Assembly: GCF_002327185.1 (NCBI RefSeq)
Contig: NZ_CP018624.1
Span: forward strand, 1,922,001-1,986,000
Length of the DNA stretch: 64,000 nt
From: Clostridium chauvoei
GTDB lineage: Bacteria > Bacillota > Clostridia > Clostridiales > Clostridiaceae
Direction: 5' to 3'
This document shows, piece by piece, positions 54,554 to 63,598 of the stretch. Under the pieces are notes generated by a model. The model was not told where the DNA came from and ran no database searches. It was given only the letters and a program-made list of their open reading frames with translations. How positions within the stretch are numbered: position 1 is the first letter of the stretch; each line of letters opens with the position of its first letter. The position numbers were made by a program, and so were the translations under genes.

Positions 54554-55645
54554 ATGAATAAACTTTCTAGTAAACATTTTGTATTATTTATAATTGGAGT
54601 TACCTTTATTTCTATAAAGACTTATCCATCATTATTTATAAATATAGGAGGTAGAGATGCTTGGCTATGTGCATTAATAGCTTCTTTAGTATTTATGGCT
54701 TATGTTTATTACATAACAGGAATTTGCAAAAGCACTAATACATTTGATATTAATTTGATTTTTACCTCATCTGTATCTAAGTTTTTAGGTAATATACTAT
54801 TATTTATTTTTGCTATAAATTTATTTTTATCAGCTTTAGAGTCTGCTTCTGTAGAAGCCAATGCTCTTCATTCAACATTTTTTATAGAAACTCCTGTATG
54901 GTATGCACTAATATTCTTTTTGTTGCCATCTATATTTTTGCTTAATAAAAATATAAGAACTATTATTATATTTACTTTAGTAAGTGTTGGATTTTTAGTT
55001 GTAAATTCTATTACATTTATACTACTAACTCAAGGTTATAAAAATATGGATTATGTTTTACCTGTACTTGGAAATGGCTTAAATAAAGATTTCTTTATAA
55101 CTATAGCTCTGATGCTAGGTTCTTTGAGTTCTTTTGCTGTAGCAATTCCATTTATGAATTACATGATTAAAAGAGAACATGTTAAAACTCATAGCTTCTA
55201 TGCTAGTTCTATTACTTCTATTATTATAGTAGTTTCAATATTAGGAATTATAACCTGCTTTGGTCCCCTTAGATCAGGTAATATATTTTATCCTGAATTT
55301 GTTTTAGGTCAAAGAATTCAAATAGGTGGTTTTTTAGAATTTGGAGAATTATTTTTCCTATTTCAAACTGTTGTAGGATTTTTTCTTAAATATCTTTTAG
55401 CTACTTATGGAATACTTCTAATATATAGCAAATTTTTCTCTAACAAAAAATTATTTATAATAATTTATACCTTTTTAATGTTTGTATTTGCAAGCTTTAT
55501 AGGTAGAAGTAACTTTATATTATTTGAACTTTTAAACTACTATCAAGTAATAAACTTAATAGGATTTTTTGTAATTCCACTTATAGTATTTACTATTTAT
55601 TACCTACGCTTTAAAAGTAAATGTAAAATTAAAAGCAGTAAATAA
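54554..55645 (+). CDS. gerKB: Germinant receptor B subunit (spore germination permease)
   Basis: The 363-residue protein has about ten membrane helices of the amino-acid permease type found in GerB proteins and is the likely germinant-binding subunit. ATG 54554 follows AGAGGTGG; an upstream in-frame ATG at 54503 lacks a ribosome site. It runs opposite to gerKA-gerKC, with just over 100 bases between the starts, which must hold both promoters. Confidence 0.9.
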   Translation: MNKLSSKHFVLFIIGVTFISIKTYPSLFINIGGRDAWLCALIASLVFMAYVYYITGICKSTNTFDINLIFTSSVSKFLGNILLFIFAINLFLSALESASVEANALHSTFFIETPVWYALIFFLLPSIFLLNKNIRTIIIFTLVSVGFLVVNSITFILLTQGYKNMDYVLPVLGNGLNKDFFITIALMLGSLSSFAVAIPFMNYMIKREHVKTHSFYASSITSIIIVVSILGIITCFGPLRSGNIFYPEFVLGQRIQIGGFLEFGELFFLFQTVVGFFLKYLLATYGILLIYSKFFSNKKLFIIIYTFLMFVFASFIGRSNFILFELLNYYQVINLIGFFVIPLIVFTIYYLRFKSKCKIKSSK

Positions 55646-55765
55646 ATTTAATATTTTGAATAATAATAATTTTACTCCAAATATTAAGTAAAGGATTGCA
55701 TTTTTCTATAAATATGTTATAATTAATTTGATTTTAAATAATAGGCACGAGTCTAAGATAATTTC

Positions 55766-55791
55766 ACCTTTACCCTTGAAATTCAAAAGGT
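55766..55791 (+). promoter_or_regulatory. Stem-loop in the leader of the zinc-ribbon gene
   Basis: ACCTT (55766) pairs with AAGGT (55787-55791) and TTGAA with TTCAA inside, with TACCC bulged. The leader after about 55745 is less AT-rich than other spacers here and may be a structured RNA. I recognise no known riboswitch. Confidence 0.35.
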
Positions 55792-55848
55792 TCTAAGGTC
55801 TCAAAGTTATCAAGATTGTACCCTATGAATTTTAAGGAGGATTTTAAA

Positions 55849-56004
55849 ATGGAAGATAAGAAAATAATTTGTAAAGATTGCGGTAAGGAATTCGTATTCA
55901 CAGTTGGAGAACAAGAATTCTACAAAGAAAAAGGATTCGATAACGAACCAGTAAGATGCATCGATTGCAGAAGAGCTAGAAAAGCACAAAACAACAGAAG
56001 ATAG
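55849..56004 (+). CDS. Small zinc-ribbon protein
   Basis: This 51-residue protein is MEDKKIICKDCGKEFVFTVG...VRCIDCRRARKAQNNRR, with two CxxC pairs for one zinc ion and a basic tail that could bind RNA or ribosomes. The family (probable zinc-ribbon, zf-trcl type) is common in clostridia, with unknown role. ATG 55849 follows a strong AAGGAGG; an in-frame ATG at 55816 does not. Confidence 0.85.
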   Translation: MEDKKIICKDCGKEFVFTVGEQEFYKEKGFDNEPVRCIDCRRARKAQNNRR

Positions 56005-56014
56005 TTTCTGTTTT

Positions 56015-56044
56015 AAAGGTTAATCATTAATTTGATTAACCTTT
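56015..56044 (+). terminator. Terminator after zinc-ribbon gene
   Basis: AAAGGTTAATCA (56015-56026) pairs with TGATTAACCTTT (56033-56044), followed by T-rich sequence. Confidence 0.88.
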
Positions 56045-56129
56045 TTTCTTTTTTGAATAATTTATACATAAATGAGAATACTAATTATAGCTAACTTACA
56101 AATGATAATTTTACTTACAGGAGGTTAAT

Positions 56130-56309
56130 ATGAACTTCTCAAAATGGTTACTAACAGTAATAGTATTAACTCTTTTAATGGGTTTATTATTTACATTTAC
56201 TACTACAGCACTAAACATAATAATATTACTTTCCTTTCTATTTGTATTAATTGATATTTTTGTAGATAGCAATAGTTTTCATAAAGGTAAAATTAAACAT
56301 AATCTATAA
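56130..56309 (+). CDS. Small membrane protein, 59 residues
   Basis: A short gene with AGGAGG 5 bases before ATG 56130 and a terminator just after the stop. The product MNFSKWLLTVIVLTLLMGLL... has two hydrophobic segments (about 6-24 and 28-46) and a basic end (HKGKIKHNL). I do not recognise a family. Gene signals on both sides make it likely to be real. Confidence 0.7.
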   Translation: MNFSKWLLTVIVLTLLMGLLFTFTTTALNIIILLSFLFVLIDIFVDSNSFHKGKIKHNL

Positions 56310-56315
56310 CATTTT

Positions 56316-56354
56316 AAGGTATGAGAATCTAGATTATAGCTAATCTCATACCTT
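56316..56354 (+). terminator. Terminator after small membrane protein gene
   Basis: AAGGTATGAGA (56316-56326) pairs with TCTCATACCTT (56344-56354), followed by ATTTTATA. Confidence 0.8.
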
Positions 56355-56375
56355 ATTTTATATGTGTCTTTTTAG

Positions 56376-56404
56376 TTGACATAAAAATTTGGAAATTCTA
56401 TAAT
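56376..56404 (+). promoter_or_regulatory. trpS promoter, full consensus
   Basis: TTGACA (56376-56381), 17-base spacer, TATAAT (56399-56404). The leader of about 35 bases has no room for a T-box. Confidence 0.88.
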
Positions 56405-56446
56405 TAAATTATTACGTAAAGTGCAGCGTGAAAGGAGTACTTTTAT

Positions 56447-57457
56447 ATGGAAAATAATACATCTGAAAAGAAAAAGGTTATCTTTAGTGGTATACAACCA
56501 TCTGGAGATTTAACTTTAGGAAATTACTTAGGAGCTATTAAAAATTGGGTTTCTCTTCAAGATGAATTTGATTGCTATTTTTGTGTAGTTGATTTACATG
56601 CAATTACTGTTAAACAAGAACCTAAGGATTTAAGAAGAAGAACTTTAGAACTTCTTGCAATATATATTGCTTCAGGAATTGTTCCTGAAAAGAACACTTT
56701 ATTTATACAATCTCATGTACCAGCTCATAGTGAATGTTCTTGGCTTTTAACTTGTAACACTTATATGGGTGAACTTGGTAGAATGACACAATATAAAGAT
56801 AAATCTAAAAAATACGGTGACTCTATTGGAGCTGGACTATTTAACTATCCAGTTTTAATGGCAGCTGACATACTTTTATATAACACAGACTTAGTACCTG
56901 TAGGTCAAGATCAAAAACAACATTTAGAGCTTGCTCGTGATATTGCTAGTAGATTTAATAATACTTATAGTCCTACATTTAAAATCCCTGAGCCTTATAT
57001 TCCAAAGCTAGGGGCTAAGGTTATGAGTCTTCAAGATCCTTCTAAGAAAATGTCTAAATCTGATGAGAATCCAAATTCATATATTTTAATTATGGATCCT
57101 CCTGAGGTTATTAGAAAGAAGGTTTCTAGAGCTGTTACTGATAGTATAGGAATCGTTAACTATTGTGATGAACAACCAGGCGTTAAAAATCTTATTAATA
57201 TTTTATGTGCTACTAAAGGTTCTACTCCTGAAGAGCTTGTTGAATATTATAAAGGAAAAGGCTACGCTGATTTAAAGAATGATGTTGCTGAAGCTATAAT
57301 TGCTGAGCTAGAACCTGTTCAAAATAAAGTAAAAGATATTCTTACAGACAAGAAATACTTAGAAGAAATCTATAAATTAGGAGCTGAAAAAGCTTCTTAT
57401 AACGCAAATAAGATTCTTAGAAAGATGCAAAAAAAGATAGGATTTATTCCTAGATAA
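56447..57457 (+). CDS. trpS: Tryptophanyl-tRNA synthetase
   Basis: It charges tRNA-Trp. The 336 residues show GIQPSGDLTLGNYLGAIKNW (HIGH block), VPVGQDQKQHLELARDIA, and KMSKSDENPNSYI (KMSKS loop). Length and order fit bacterial TrpS. The ATG follows AAAGGAG. A single gene under a perfect consensus promoter and so probably expressed constantly. Confidence 0.96.
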   Translation: MENNTSEKKKVIFSGIQPSGDLTLGNYLGAIKNWVSLQDEFDCYFCVVDLHAITVKQEPKDLRRRTLELLAIYIASGIVPEKNTLFIQSHVPAHSECSWLLTCNTYMGELGRMTQYKDKSKKYGDSIGAGLFNYPVLMAADILLYNTDLVPVGQDQKQHLELARDIASRFNNTYSPTFKIPEPYIPKLGAKVMSLQDPSKKMSKSDENPNSYILIMDPPEVIRKKVSRAVTDSIGIVNYCDEQPGVKNLINILCATKGSTPEELVEYYKGKGYADLKNDVAEAIIAELEPVQNKVKDILTDKKYLEEIYKLGAEKASYNANKILRKMQKKIGFIPR

Positions 57458-57469
57458 TATTATTATTTT

Positions 57470-57498
57470 AAGAGGCTAAATTAAAAGTTTAGCTTCTT
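57470..57498 (+). terminator. Terminator after trpS
   Basis: AAGAGGCTAAA (57470-57480) pairs with TTTAGCTTCTT (57488-57498) with one mismatch; TATTTTTTAT follows. Confidence 0.8.
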
Positions 57499-57679
57499 TA
57501 TTTTTTATCCTAAAGTACCTCTCCCCTATTCTTAATGAATCAAATGGAATCATTGACATTTTATGTAAAAAGGAGTATCTTTAAATTAGTTCCAATCATT
57601 TATTCTTAATTACAATTACTACTTGTTTTACTTATAAAAAATAGATAATATTTTAAAATATTTAGTATGGGGGATTATT

Positions 57680-58618
57680 ATGTTAAAAAAATATGGACAT
57701 GGCTTTAAATTTTTACTTGCAACTTTTTTAATAATATCTTTTAGTACATTTGGAATAGGATGTAGTACAAAACCAAGTGACGAAAAAGAAGAAATTACAA
57801 ATAATGAAGGTTCTGTTACAAATGATTGGAGAAAAGAATCTTATATAAATGGTATTCTTTATCAATTATCAGCCGAAGTTAAAGGTTTACAATATCAAGC
57901 ATTTAAGCTTGCAACCTTACAGCTTGATAAAAGAATTGCTGAAAGAGAAGCTGGTATGTATAAAAAACCACTTGCTATAATTTCAGATATTGATGATACG
58001 TTAGCTTCAGACTGTAATTATATTGCTGGAATAGTAATGCAGGATGAAAAATGGGACAATGGTCCTTGGGATGGTTACTATGATTCAATTGCTTCTACTT
58101 CAAATGTTGCACTACCAGGTGCTGTTGAATTTATGAACTATGCAGCTAAAAATGGCATAGAAACATTCTATGTTACTAATAGAGAACATAATCAGCTTGA
58201 TTTATCAGTAGCTCAACTTGAGCATTTAGGTTTCCCTAATGCCGATAAAGAACACGTTCAAGTTTGTAACGAAAATGGCTCTTCAGATAAAACAGAAAGA
58301 AGAGAAAATATTCTTAAGGATTATGAAGTTGTTATGTATTTAGGAGATAATATTGGTGACTTCACAGAAGATTTTGCAAGAGAATTAGGTACAGTAAATA
58401 GAAATGAACTTGCTTCTGATCCTAAATATAAAGATCTTTGGGGAGATAAATGGATAGTACTACCAAATTCAACTTATGGAAACTACGTTGGATCAGTATG
58501 GGATAACAAAAAAGATTTAACTGAAGCTGAAAAAGTTAAAGCTATTAAAGAAGTCTTAGATAATTATAGTTATACAAATACTGATAAATATGAAAAATGG
58601 TATAAACCTGTAAATTAA
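57680..58618 (+). CDS. Class C acid phosphatase lipoprotein, e(P4)-like
   Basis: The 312-residue protein has a lipoprotein signal ending FGIGC (Cys28), so it is anchored outside the cell. The HAD core shows ISDIDDTLASDC (DxDxT with the nucleophile Asp), FYVTNRE, and MYLGDNIGDFTEDF. This is the plan of lipoprotein e(P4)/class C acid phosphatases, which release phosphate from nucleotides outside the cell. GGGGG precedes ATG 57680. Single gene with its own terminator. Confidence 0.92.
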   Translation: MLKKYGHGFKFLLATFLIISFSTFGIGCSTKPSDEKEEITNNEGSVTNDWRKESYINGILYQLSAEVKGLQYQAFKLATLQLDKRIAEREAGMYKKPLAIISDIDDTLASDCNYIAGIVMQDEKWDNGPWDGYYDSIASTSNVALPGAVEFMNYAAKNGIETFYVTNREHNQLDLSVAQLEHLGFPNADKEHVQVCNENGSSDKTERRENILKDYEVVMYLGDNIGDFTEDFARELGTVNRNELASDPKYKDLWGDKWIVLPNSTYGNYVGSVWDNKKDLTEAEKVKAIKEVLDNYSYTNTDKYEKWYKPVN

Positions 58619-58673
58619 ACTGGTTTTATATAAAAGTAGTATTTGTAGTAATGATATTTGATTTAAAGACATA

Positions 58674-58708
58674 AAAAAGTAAAGAGGTTTTGAGCCTCTT
58701 TACTTTTT
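58674..58708. terminator. Bidirectional terminator
   Basis: AAAAAGTAAAGAGG (58674-58687) pairs with CCTCTTTACTTTTT (58695-58708), between two convergent genes. Confidence 0.92.
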
Positions 58709-58720
58709 TATGAAAAAATT

Positions 58721-59830
58721 TTATAAAATTGCAAGTTCATTTTCCTTATCAAAAATATGAATAGCCTTAGTATCCATTGCAAACTTAGCTGTTTGATCTG
58801 TTTGTAATGCTGTGCTTCCATTTACTCTAACTGTCATTGAAGTGCCATCTTTAGTTATATAGATATAACTTTCTGCACCCATAAGTTCTGTAACTTCAAC
58901 TTTAGCTTCAAATACACCATTTGGATTTGCTGTTATATATTCTTTATCATCATACATATCTTCTGGTCTTATTCCTAATACTACAGTCTTTCCAACATAT
59001 CCTTTAGCTTTAACTATTTTAGCCTTATCTTCTGGAAGTTCTATGGATTCATCTCCAAAGTTTAATGATAACTTTCCATCCTTTTCAATTACAGTTGCAT
59101 CCATAAAGTTCATTTGAGGACTTCCTATAAATCCTGCAACAAACATATTAACTGGATTAGCATATATTTCTTGTGGACTCGCTACTTGTTGAACAACCCC
59201 ATTCTTCATAACAACAATTCTTGTACCCATTGTCATAGCTTCTGTTTGGTCATGTGTTACATATATAAATGTAGTTTGTAACTTTTGATGAAGTTTAGCT
59301 ATTTCTGTTCTCATTTGAACTCTTAGCTTAGCATCAAGGTTTGATAAAGGCTCATCCATTAAGAATACTTTAGGTTCTCTAACTATAGCTCTTCCTAAAG
59401 CAACTCTTTGTCTTTGACCTCCTGATAAAGCCTTTGGTTTTCTATCTAATAAATGTTCTATATCAAGTATTCTAGCCGCTTCTCTAACTTTAACATCTAT
59501 TTCTGCCTTTGGCATTTTTCTAAGTTTTAATCCAAATGACATATTTTCATATACTGTCATATGTGGGTATAATGCATAGTTTTGGAAAACCATTGCTATA
59601 TCTCTATCTGTTGGTGGTACATCATTTACTAATTTATTATCTATATATAATTCACCTTTTGATATCTCTTCTAATCCAGCAATCATTCTTAAAGTTGTTG
59701 ATTTACCACAACCTGATGGTCCTACAAAAACTATAAATTCTTTATCTTCTATTTCTAAGTTAAAATCCTTAACTGCTGTAACATCTCCTGGATATATTTT
59801 ATAAATGTTCTTTAATGATAAATTTGCCAT
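58721..59830 (-). CDS. Sugar ABC transporter ATPase, MsmX/UgpC type
   Basis: The 369 residues include Walker [11 protein letters not shown], signature [13 protein letters not shown], Walker [13 protein letters not shown], and a C-terminal TOBE part ([13 protein letters not shown]). Lone genes of this type, away from permeases, often encode a shared ATPase that powers several carbohydrate importers, as MsmX does in B. subtilis. No permease is adjacent here. Confidence 0.9.
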   Translation of the reverse strand: MANLSLKNIYKIYPGDVTAVKDFNLEIEDKEFIVFVGPSGCGKSTTLRMIAGLEEISKGELYIDNKLVNDVPPTDRDIAMVFQNYALYPHMTVYENMSFGLKLRKMPKAEIDVKVREAARILDIEHLLDRKPKALSGGQRQRVALGRAIVREPKVFLMDEPLSNLDAKLRVQMRTEIAKLHQKLQTTFIYVTHDQTEAMTMGTRIVVMKNGVVQQVASPQEIYANPVNMFVAGFIGSPQMNFMDATVIEKDGKLSLNFGDESIELPEDKAKIVKAKGYVGKTVVLGIRPEDMYDDKEYITANPNGVFEAKVEVTELMGAESYIYITKDGTSMTVRVNGSTALQTDQTAKFAMDTKAIHIFDKENELAIL

Positions 59831-59943
59831 TTTTCTTCCCCCTCAAATTTCCCTCTTTATTAAGATTAAAGTTCATAACTTCTAACTGTCTTTATTGTAA
59901 CCCTTTTCTATTTTTCAGTCTATTCACATTATTCACAAAAACC

Positions 59944-59963
59944 TTTGCACTTATTTGTGCAAA
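59944..59963. promoter_or_regulatory. Palindrome upstream of the MsmX-like gene
   Basis: TTTGCAC (59944-59950) and GTGCAAA (59957-59963) are exact complements around TTATTT, about 115 bases before the start codon. Could be an operator; no T-run fits a terminator. Confidence 0.4.
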
Positions 59964-59988
59964 ATGTATATAAGTTATAAAACAAAAA

Positions 59989-60006
59989 GGAAGCCCTAAA
60001 GCTTCC
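59989..60006 (-). terminator. Terminator after galU
   Basis: GGAAGC (59989-59994) pairs with GCTTCC (60001-60006), followed by TTTTTGTTTT on the minus strand. Confidence 0.8.
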
Positions 60007-60013
60007 CTTTAAT

Positions 60014-60883
60014 TTATCTTTCCCATGGTTTTGAGTTTAAATACTCTATAAATGGTTCTCTTAATTCTTCTCTCTTTAATGCATATTCAACTGTTGCTTG
60101 TAAGAAACCTAACTTGTCTCCAACATCGTATCTTCTTCCTTCAAAGTTATATGCATACATAGCTTCATTTTCAATTAAAGTTTTTAAAGCATCTGTTAAT
60201 TGAATTTCATTTCCTTTACCAGGCTTAGTACTTTCTAATATTTCAAATATTTTAGGAGTTATTATATATCTACCTAAAATAGCTACATTACTTGGTGCTT
60301 CTTCTATAGCTGGTTTTTCAACTAAGTCTTTAACTTTATATACTCTGTCTTCTATATGAATACCATTAACTATTCCATACTTATTAACATCTTCAGGATT
60401 TACTGTTTGAACTCCTAATATTGATGTTTTATATTCGCTATAACAATCCATTAATTGCTTTAAACATGGTTTTTGTGAATCTACAACATCATCTCCAAGT
60501 AATACTGCAAAAGGCTCATCCCCTACAAAGGCTTTAGCACAATAAATTGCATGACCTAATCCTCTTGGTTCCTTTTGTCTTATATAATGTATATCTACCA
60601 TGTCTGATATATCTCTAACTAGTTCTAATAATTCTTCTTTATGATTTTTAGCTAGTTCCATTTCTAATTCTACAGATTTATCAAAATGGTCTTCTATACA
60701 TTTTTTATTTCTTCCTGTAATGATAAGGATTTCTTCTATCCCAGATTCTATTGCTTCTTCTATTATATATTGTATAGTTGGTTTATCAACTATTGGAAGC
60801 ATTTCTTTTGGTTGCGCCTTAGTTGCTGGTAAAAATCTTGTTCCTAATCCAGCCGCAGGTATAATGGCTTTTTTTACTTTCAT
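60014..60883 (-). CDS. galU: UTP-glucose-1-phosphate uridylyltransferase
   Basis: It makes UDP-glucose for surface glycans. The 289 residues open with KKAIIPAAGLGTRFLPATKAQPKEMLP (nucleotide-binding G-rich loop) and hold VLLGDDVVDS, VEKP and a C-terminal RRYDVGDKLGFLQA. GAGGG precedes the ATG. It stands at the head of a glycan-related region (LicD, GT2, GT4 lie upstream in the same direction) but has its own transcription unit. Confidence 0.95.
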   Translation of the reverse strand: MKVKKAIIPAAGLGTRFLPATKAQPKEMLPIVDKPTIQYIIEEAIESGIEEILIITGRNKKCIEDHFDKSVELEMELAKNHKEELLELVRDISDMVDIHYIRQKEPRGLGHAIYCAKAFVGDEPFAVLLGDDVVDSQKPCLKQLMDCYSEYKTSILGVQTVNPEDVNKYGIVNGIHIEDRVYKVKDLVEKPAIEEAPSNVAILGRYIITPKIFEILESTKPGKGNEIQLTDALKTLIENEAMYAYNFEGRRYDVGDKLGFLQATVEYALKREELREPFIEYLNSKPWER

Positions 60884-61027
60884 TACTTATCCCTCGCATT
60901 CAAAATGTAGTTTTTACATAATATAAACTATATTACCATATTAACATAAACAATATATTTTTCAATATTATTTTACATATTTTGTAATAGCAAATTAGTA
61001 TTTTCTCTAATTTCTTTATAATTTCTT

Positions 61028-61064
61028 AAAAAAAGGCTAGTCTAATTTGAGACTGCCTTTTTTT
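61028..61064 (-). terminator. Terminator overlapping the end of the LicD gene
   Basis: AGTCT (61039-61043) with AGACT (61050-61054), then GGC/GCC and A/T runs outside. The stem includes the stop codon of the gene. Confidence 0.72.
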
Positions 61065-61869
61065 CCTCTATATAAATATCATCACTATGTGATGGTATTC
61101 TTTTATCCTCTGGTGGAAGTTCATTCCAATTTCCGTAGAATACCTCAAGAACTCTTTCAGAATTATTTGGTATAGGGAATTCTATACCTTCAAATTTTCC
61201 TGTTTTTAGTGGCATAACATCATTATAATCTAAAACTTTTTTATCAAAAACTTCTATTCCATACATTATTTTTCCAGTTTCTTCTCTATCTACTTCAAAA
61301 CCTTGATAATACATTTTTTCTATTACCTTTGTGTATGAAATAAACTTATATACTATTTTGTTTACTTTACACAAAGCTATTATTGTATTTTTAGAAATAT
61401 TTTTTATAAAGGGTTTCTTAAATGTTAAATCACTAAACCACTTAGTTAATATTATGAAAGTGTTTTTCTTTTGCATCTTCTCATTCCTAGGTGTATAACT
61501 ATCATATGGGAATACATCTACAAATAATCCTCTAAATTCACCGTAGTTATTTACAGATTTTATTTCACTATTAAGATCTCTAATTTTAGTAAATGCATTT
61601 TGAGTTAGCTTATCTGTTTTAGGTGTTTGACATGCATATCCTTCACCTAACTCATCTTCAACTATTTCTAAAAACTTTATATAATCTTCTCTTAACATAC
61701 CAACATCTAAATCATCATCCCATGGAATAAACCCTCCATGTCTCAATGCTCCTAATAAAGTTCCTGACTCTAACCAATACTTTATATTGTGTTTTTTACA
61801 TACTCTATCTATTTCTATTAATATATCAAGCATTCTTAATTGTGATTCCCTTATATTAGCCTTTTTCAT
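61042..61869 (-). CDS. LicD-family transferase
   Basis: The 275-residue protein from ATG 61869 (after GGGGGA) has the LicD block YWLESGTLLGALRHGGFIPWDDDLDVGMLREDY at about residues 35-67, with the DDD metal motif. LicD proteins attach phosphocholine or related groups to cell-surface glycans. An earlier in-frame TTG at 61875 is less likely. It follows a small anchored protein and glycosyltransferase genes, so it belongs to a surface-polysaccharide locus. Confidence 0.9.
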   Translation of the reverse strand: MKKANIRESQLRMLDILIEIDRVCKKHNIKYWLESGTLLGALRHGGFIPWDDDLDVGMLREDYIKFLEIVEDELGEGYACQTPKTDKLTQNAFTKIRDLNSEIKSVNNYGEFRGLFVDVFPYDSYTPRNEKMQKKNTFIILTKWFSDLTFKKPFIKNISKNTIIALCKVNKIVYKFISYTKVIEKMYYQGFEVDREETGKIMYGIEVFDKKVLDYNDVMPLKTGKFEGIEFPIPNNSERVLEVFYGNWNELPPEDKRIPSHSDDIYIEEKKAVSN

Positions 61870-61920
61870 ACCCAATCCCCCTAAGTCTTATGCTTTTTAA
61901 AATCCTATAAGTTTTTATAT

Positions 61921-62472
61921 TTACATATCGTCTTCAGTAATATCTTTTATAAATGGTTCTTTAATCTTAAAGTCTTTATCAAATCTTAACTTATATGCAT
62001 TTATATAGTCTTTTCTATTTCCCTTAACATTATCTTTTTGTTTATATTCAACCCAGAATGAGAATCTTAATCCTTTATCATCTATCTCTATTCTTAGGTT
62101 ATTTGTTTCTTTTAATTTTATTTCTATTTCTTCATTTTTTATTTTTTCTACTGTTTCTTTTGCAAAAGTTTCAGGATTAATTCCTAAATACTTTATACCT
62201 TCTTCATCTAACATATTTACAAATTCATTTATTCTATCTTCTGTTACATCTTTATAGCTAAGATCTGTATATAAACACTTAACTATTTTATTACCTATCT
62301 CAAAACACTTTTCTTTTTCTTCTGCTGTTACATTTCCTACTACTTGTATTTGTCTATCCTTATCCATATTTTTTAACTTTTTACGAACTACCATCTTATA
62401 TTGTATAAAAGTAAAAGATGTTATTAATACTAATAAAAGTAGGATAAGTCCTTTAAAACTTTTTCTATTCAT
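61921..62472 (-). CDS. Membrane-anchored protein of unknown function
   Basis: I do not recognise this 183-residue protein. A membrane segment (about 8-25, GLILLLLVLITSFTFIQY) at the N-terminus is followed by a charged, mainly helical then stranded part that would face outside. It lies between a glycosyltransferase and LicD, in the same direction. A role in surface glycan assembly is only suggested by place. Confidence 0.6.
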   Translation of the reverse strand: MNRKSFKGLILLLLVLITSFTFIQYKMVVRKKLKNMDKDRQIQVVGNVTAEEKEKCFEIGNKIVKCLYTDLSYKDVTEDRINEFVNMLDEEGIKYLGINPETFAKETVEKIKNEEIEIKLKETNNLRIEIDDKGLRFSFWVEYKQKDNVKGNRKDYINAYKLRFDKDFKIKEPFIKDITEDDM

Positions 62473-62538
62473 ATTTCTTCCTCCTTGACCACTAATGCTA
62501 ATATATCATGCTAATATTTCATTTTCAATAATCTTAAA

Positions 62539-63534
62539 TTAAACTTTTTCCTCAAATTTATTTCTAAATAAGGTAGCATAAACTAAATAAAGCAAATTTA
62601 ATTTAAAAAGCATATATCTTACTTTAGACATTAAACTTAAATCTTTATTAAAAAGTATAAATGGTATTGTTATTTTGCTTTTATATTTTTTAATCTTTTC
62701 TAAAAAATCTCCATATCCCATTAACTTGGTATTATGTTTTTTAGAGTAAATCTTATTATAACAATAATGTGAATAACTTTCACTTAATGTTATTAGCATA
62801 TATATTTTTTCTGCTTCTGAAAATTCATTATCTATATCTTTATGTATATACTCTACATTTTTAAGTAAATCCAAAGAAGCTTCTGGTCTATTTATTTTTG
62901 TTAATGATCCTGGTCTTTGTATATAATCATATAAACTTTCCTTCACGAAAGATATTTTATTGCAAAGTTTATATAATTTATATATAAAAATAGAATCTTC
63001 ATATAATTGATCTGTAAATCTTAAGTTATTATCTTTAAATATAGAAGTTTTATATAGTTTCCCCCATACATATCCATTGGTTTTGTATTTTAAAAATAAT
63101 TTGACTGCTTCATTTCCTGTAATAGATTCTTCCTTAGATACAATAACTTCTTCTATAGTTTCCATTTCTTCTGTGCATTTTCTAAAACCACAAATGGAAA
63201 CATCTGAATTATTATTCTTTAAATTCTTATATAGCTTTTCAAACATATCTTTTTTTATTAAATCATCAGAGTCTACAAAAGCTATATATTCTGTATCACA
63301 ATTTTCAATAGCCACATTTCTAGCTGAGCTTACCCCTCCATTTTCTTTGTCTATAATGGTAACTCTATTCTTAAATTTTTCTTTTATAATATCTCTTGAA
63401 TTATCTTTAGAGCCATCATTTACAGCTATTATTTTTATGTCATTAGATATTGTTTGGTTACAGATGCTTTCTAAGGTTGATTCTATATATTTTTCACAAT
63501 TATAAACCGGAACTACGACTGTTATTTTTTTCAA
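62539..63534 (-). CDS. Glycosyltransferase family 2
   Basis: The 331-residue protein starts with KKITVVVPVYNCEKYIESTL, a GT2 nucleotide-sugar fold, and carries KIIAVNDGSKDNS, KENGGVSSARN and YIAFVDSDDLI (DxD metal site). The start is best as TTG 63534, because AAGGAGG lies 8 bases before it. An ATG at 63594 would put its first codons through the hairpin at 63568-63591. The sugar is unknown. Confidence 0.9.
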   Translation of the reverse strand: MKKITVVVPVYNCEKYIESTLESICNQTISNDIKIIAVNDGSKDNSRDIIKEKFKNRVTIIDKENGGVSSARNVAIENCDTEYIAFVDSDDLIKKDMFEKLYKNLKNNNSDVSICGFRKCTEEMETIEEVIVSKEESITGNEAVKLFLKYKTNGYVWGKLYKTSIFKDNNLRFTDQLYEDSIFIYKLYKLCNKISFVKESLYDYIQRPGSLTKINRPEASLDLLKNVEYIHKDIDNEFSEAEKIYMLITLSESYSHYCYNKIYSKKHNTKLMGYGDFLEKIKKYKSKITIPFILFNKDLSLMSKVRYMLFKLNLLYLVYATLFRNKFEEKV

Positions 63535-63567
63535 TTTATATCCTCCTTGGATATGAAAATTTAAATA

Positions 63568-63591
63568 GAGAGTGGATATGTATCCACTCTC
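63568..63591 (-). terminator. Hairpin between GT4 and GT2 genes
   Basis: GAGAGTGGATA (63568-63578) and TATCCACTCTC (63581-63591) form a tight stem; TATTTAAATTTT follows on the minus strand, so it may be a partial terminator. Confidence 0.55.
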
Positions 63592-63598
63592 CACCTAA

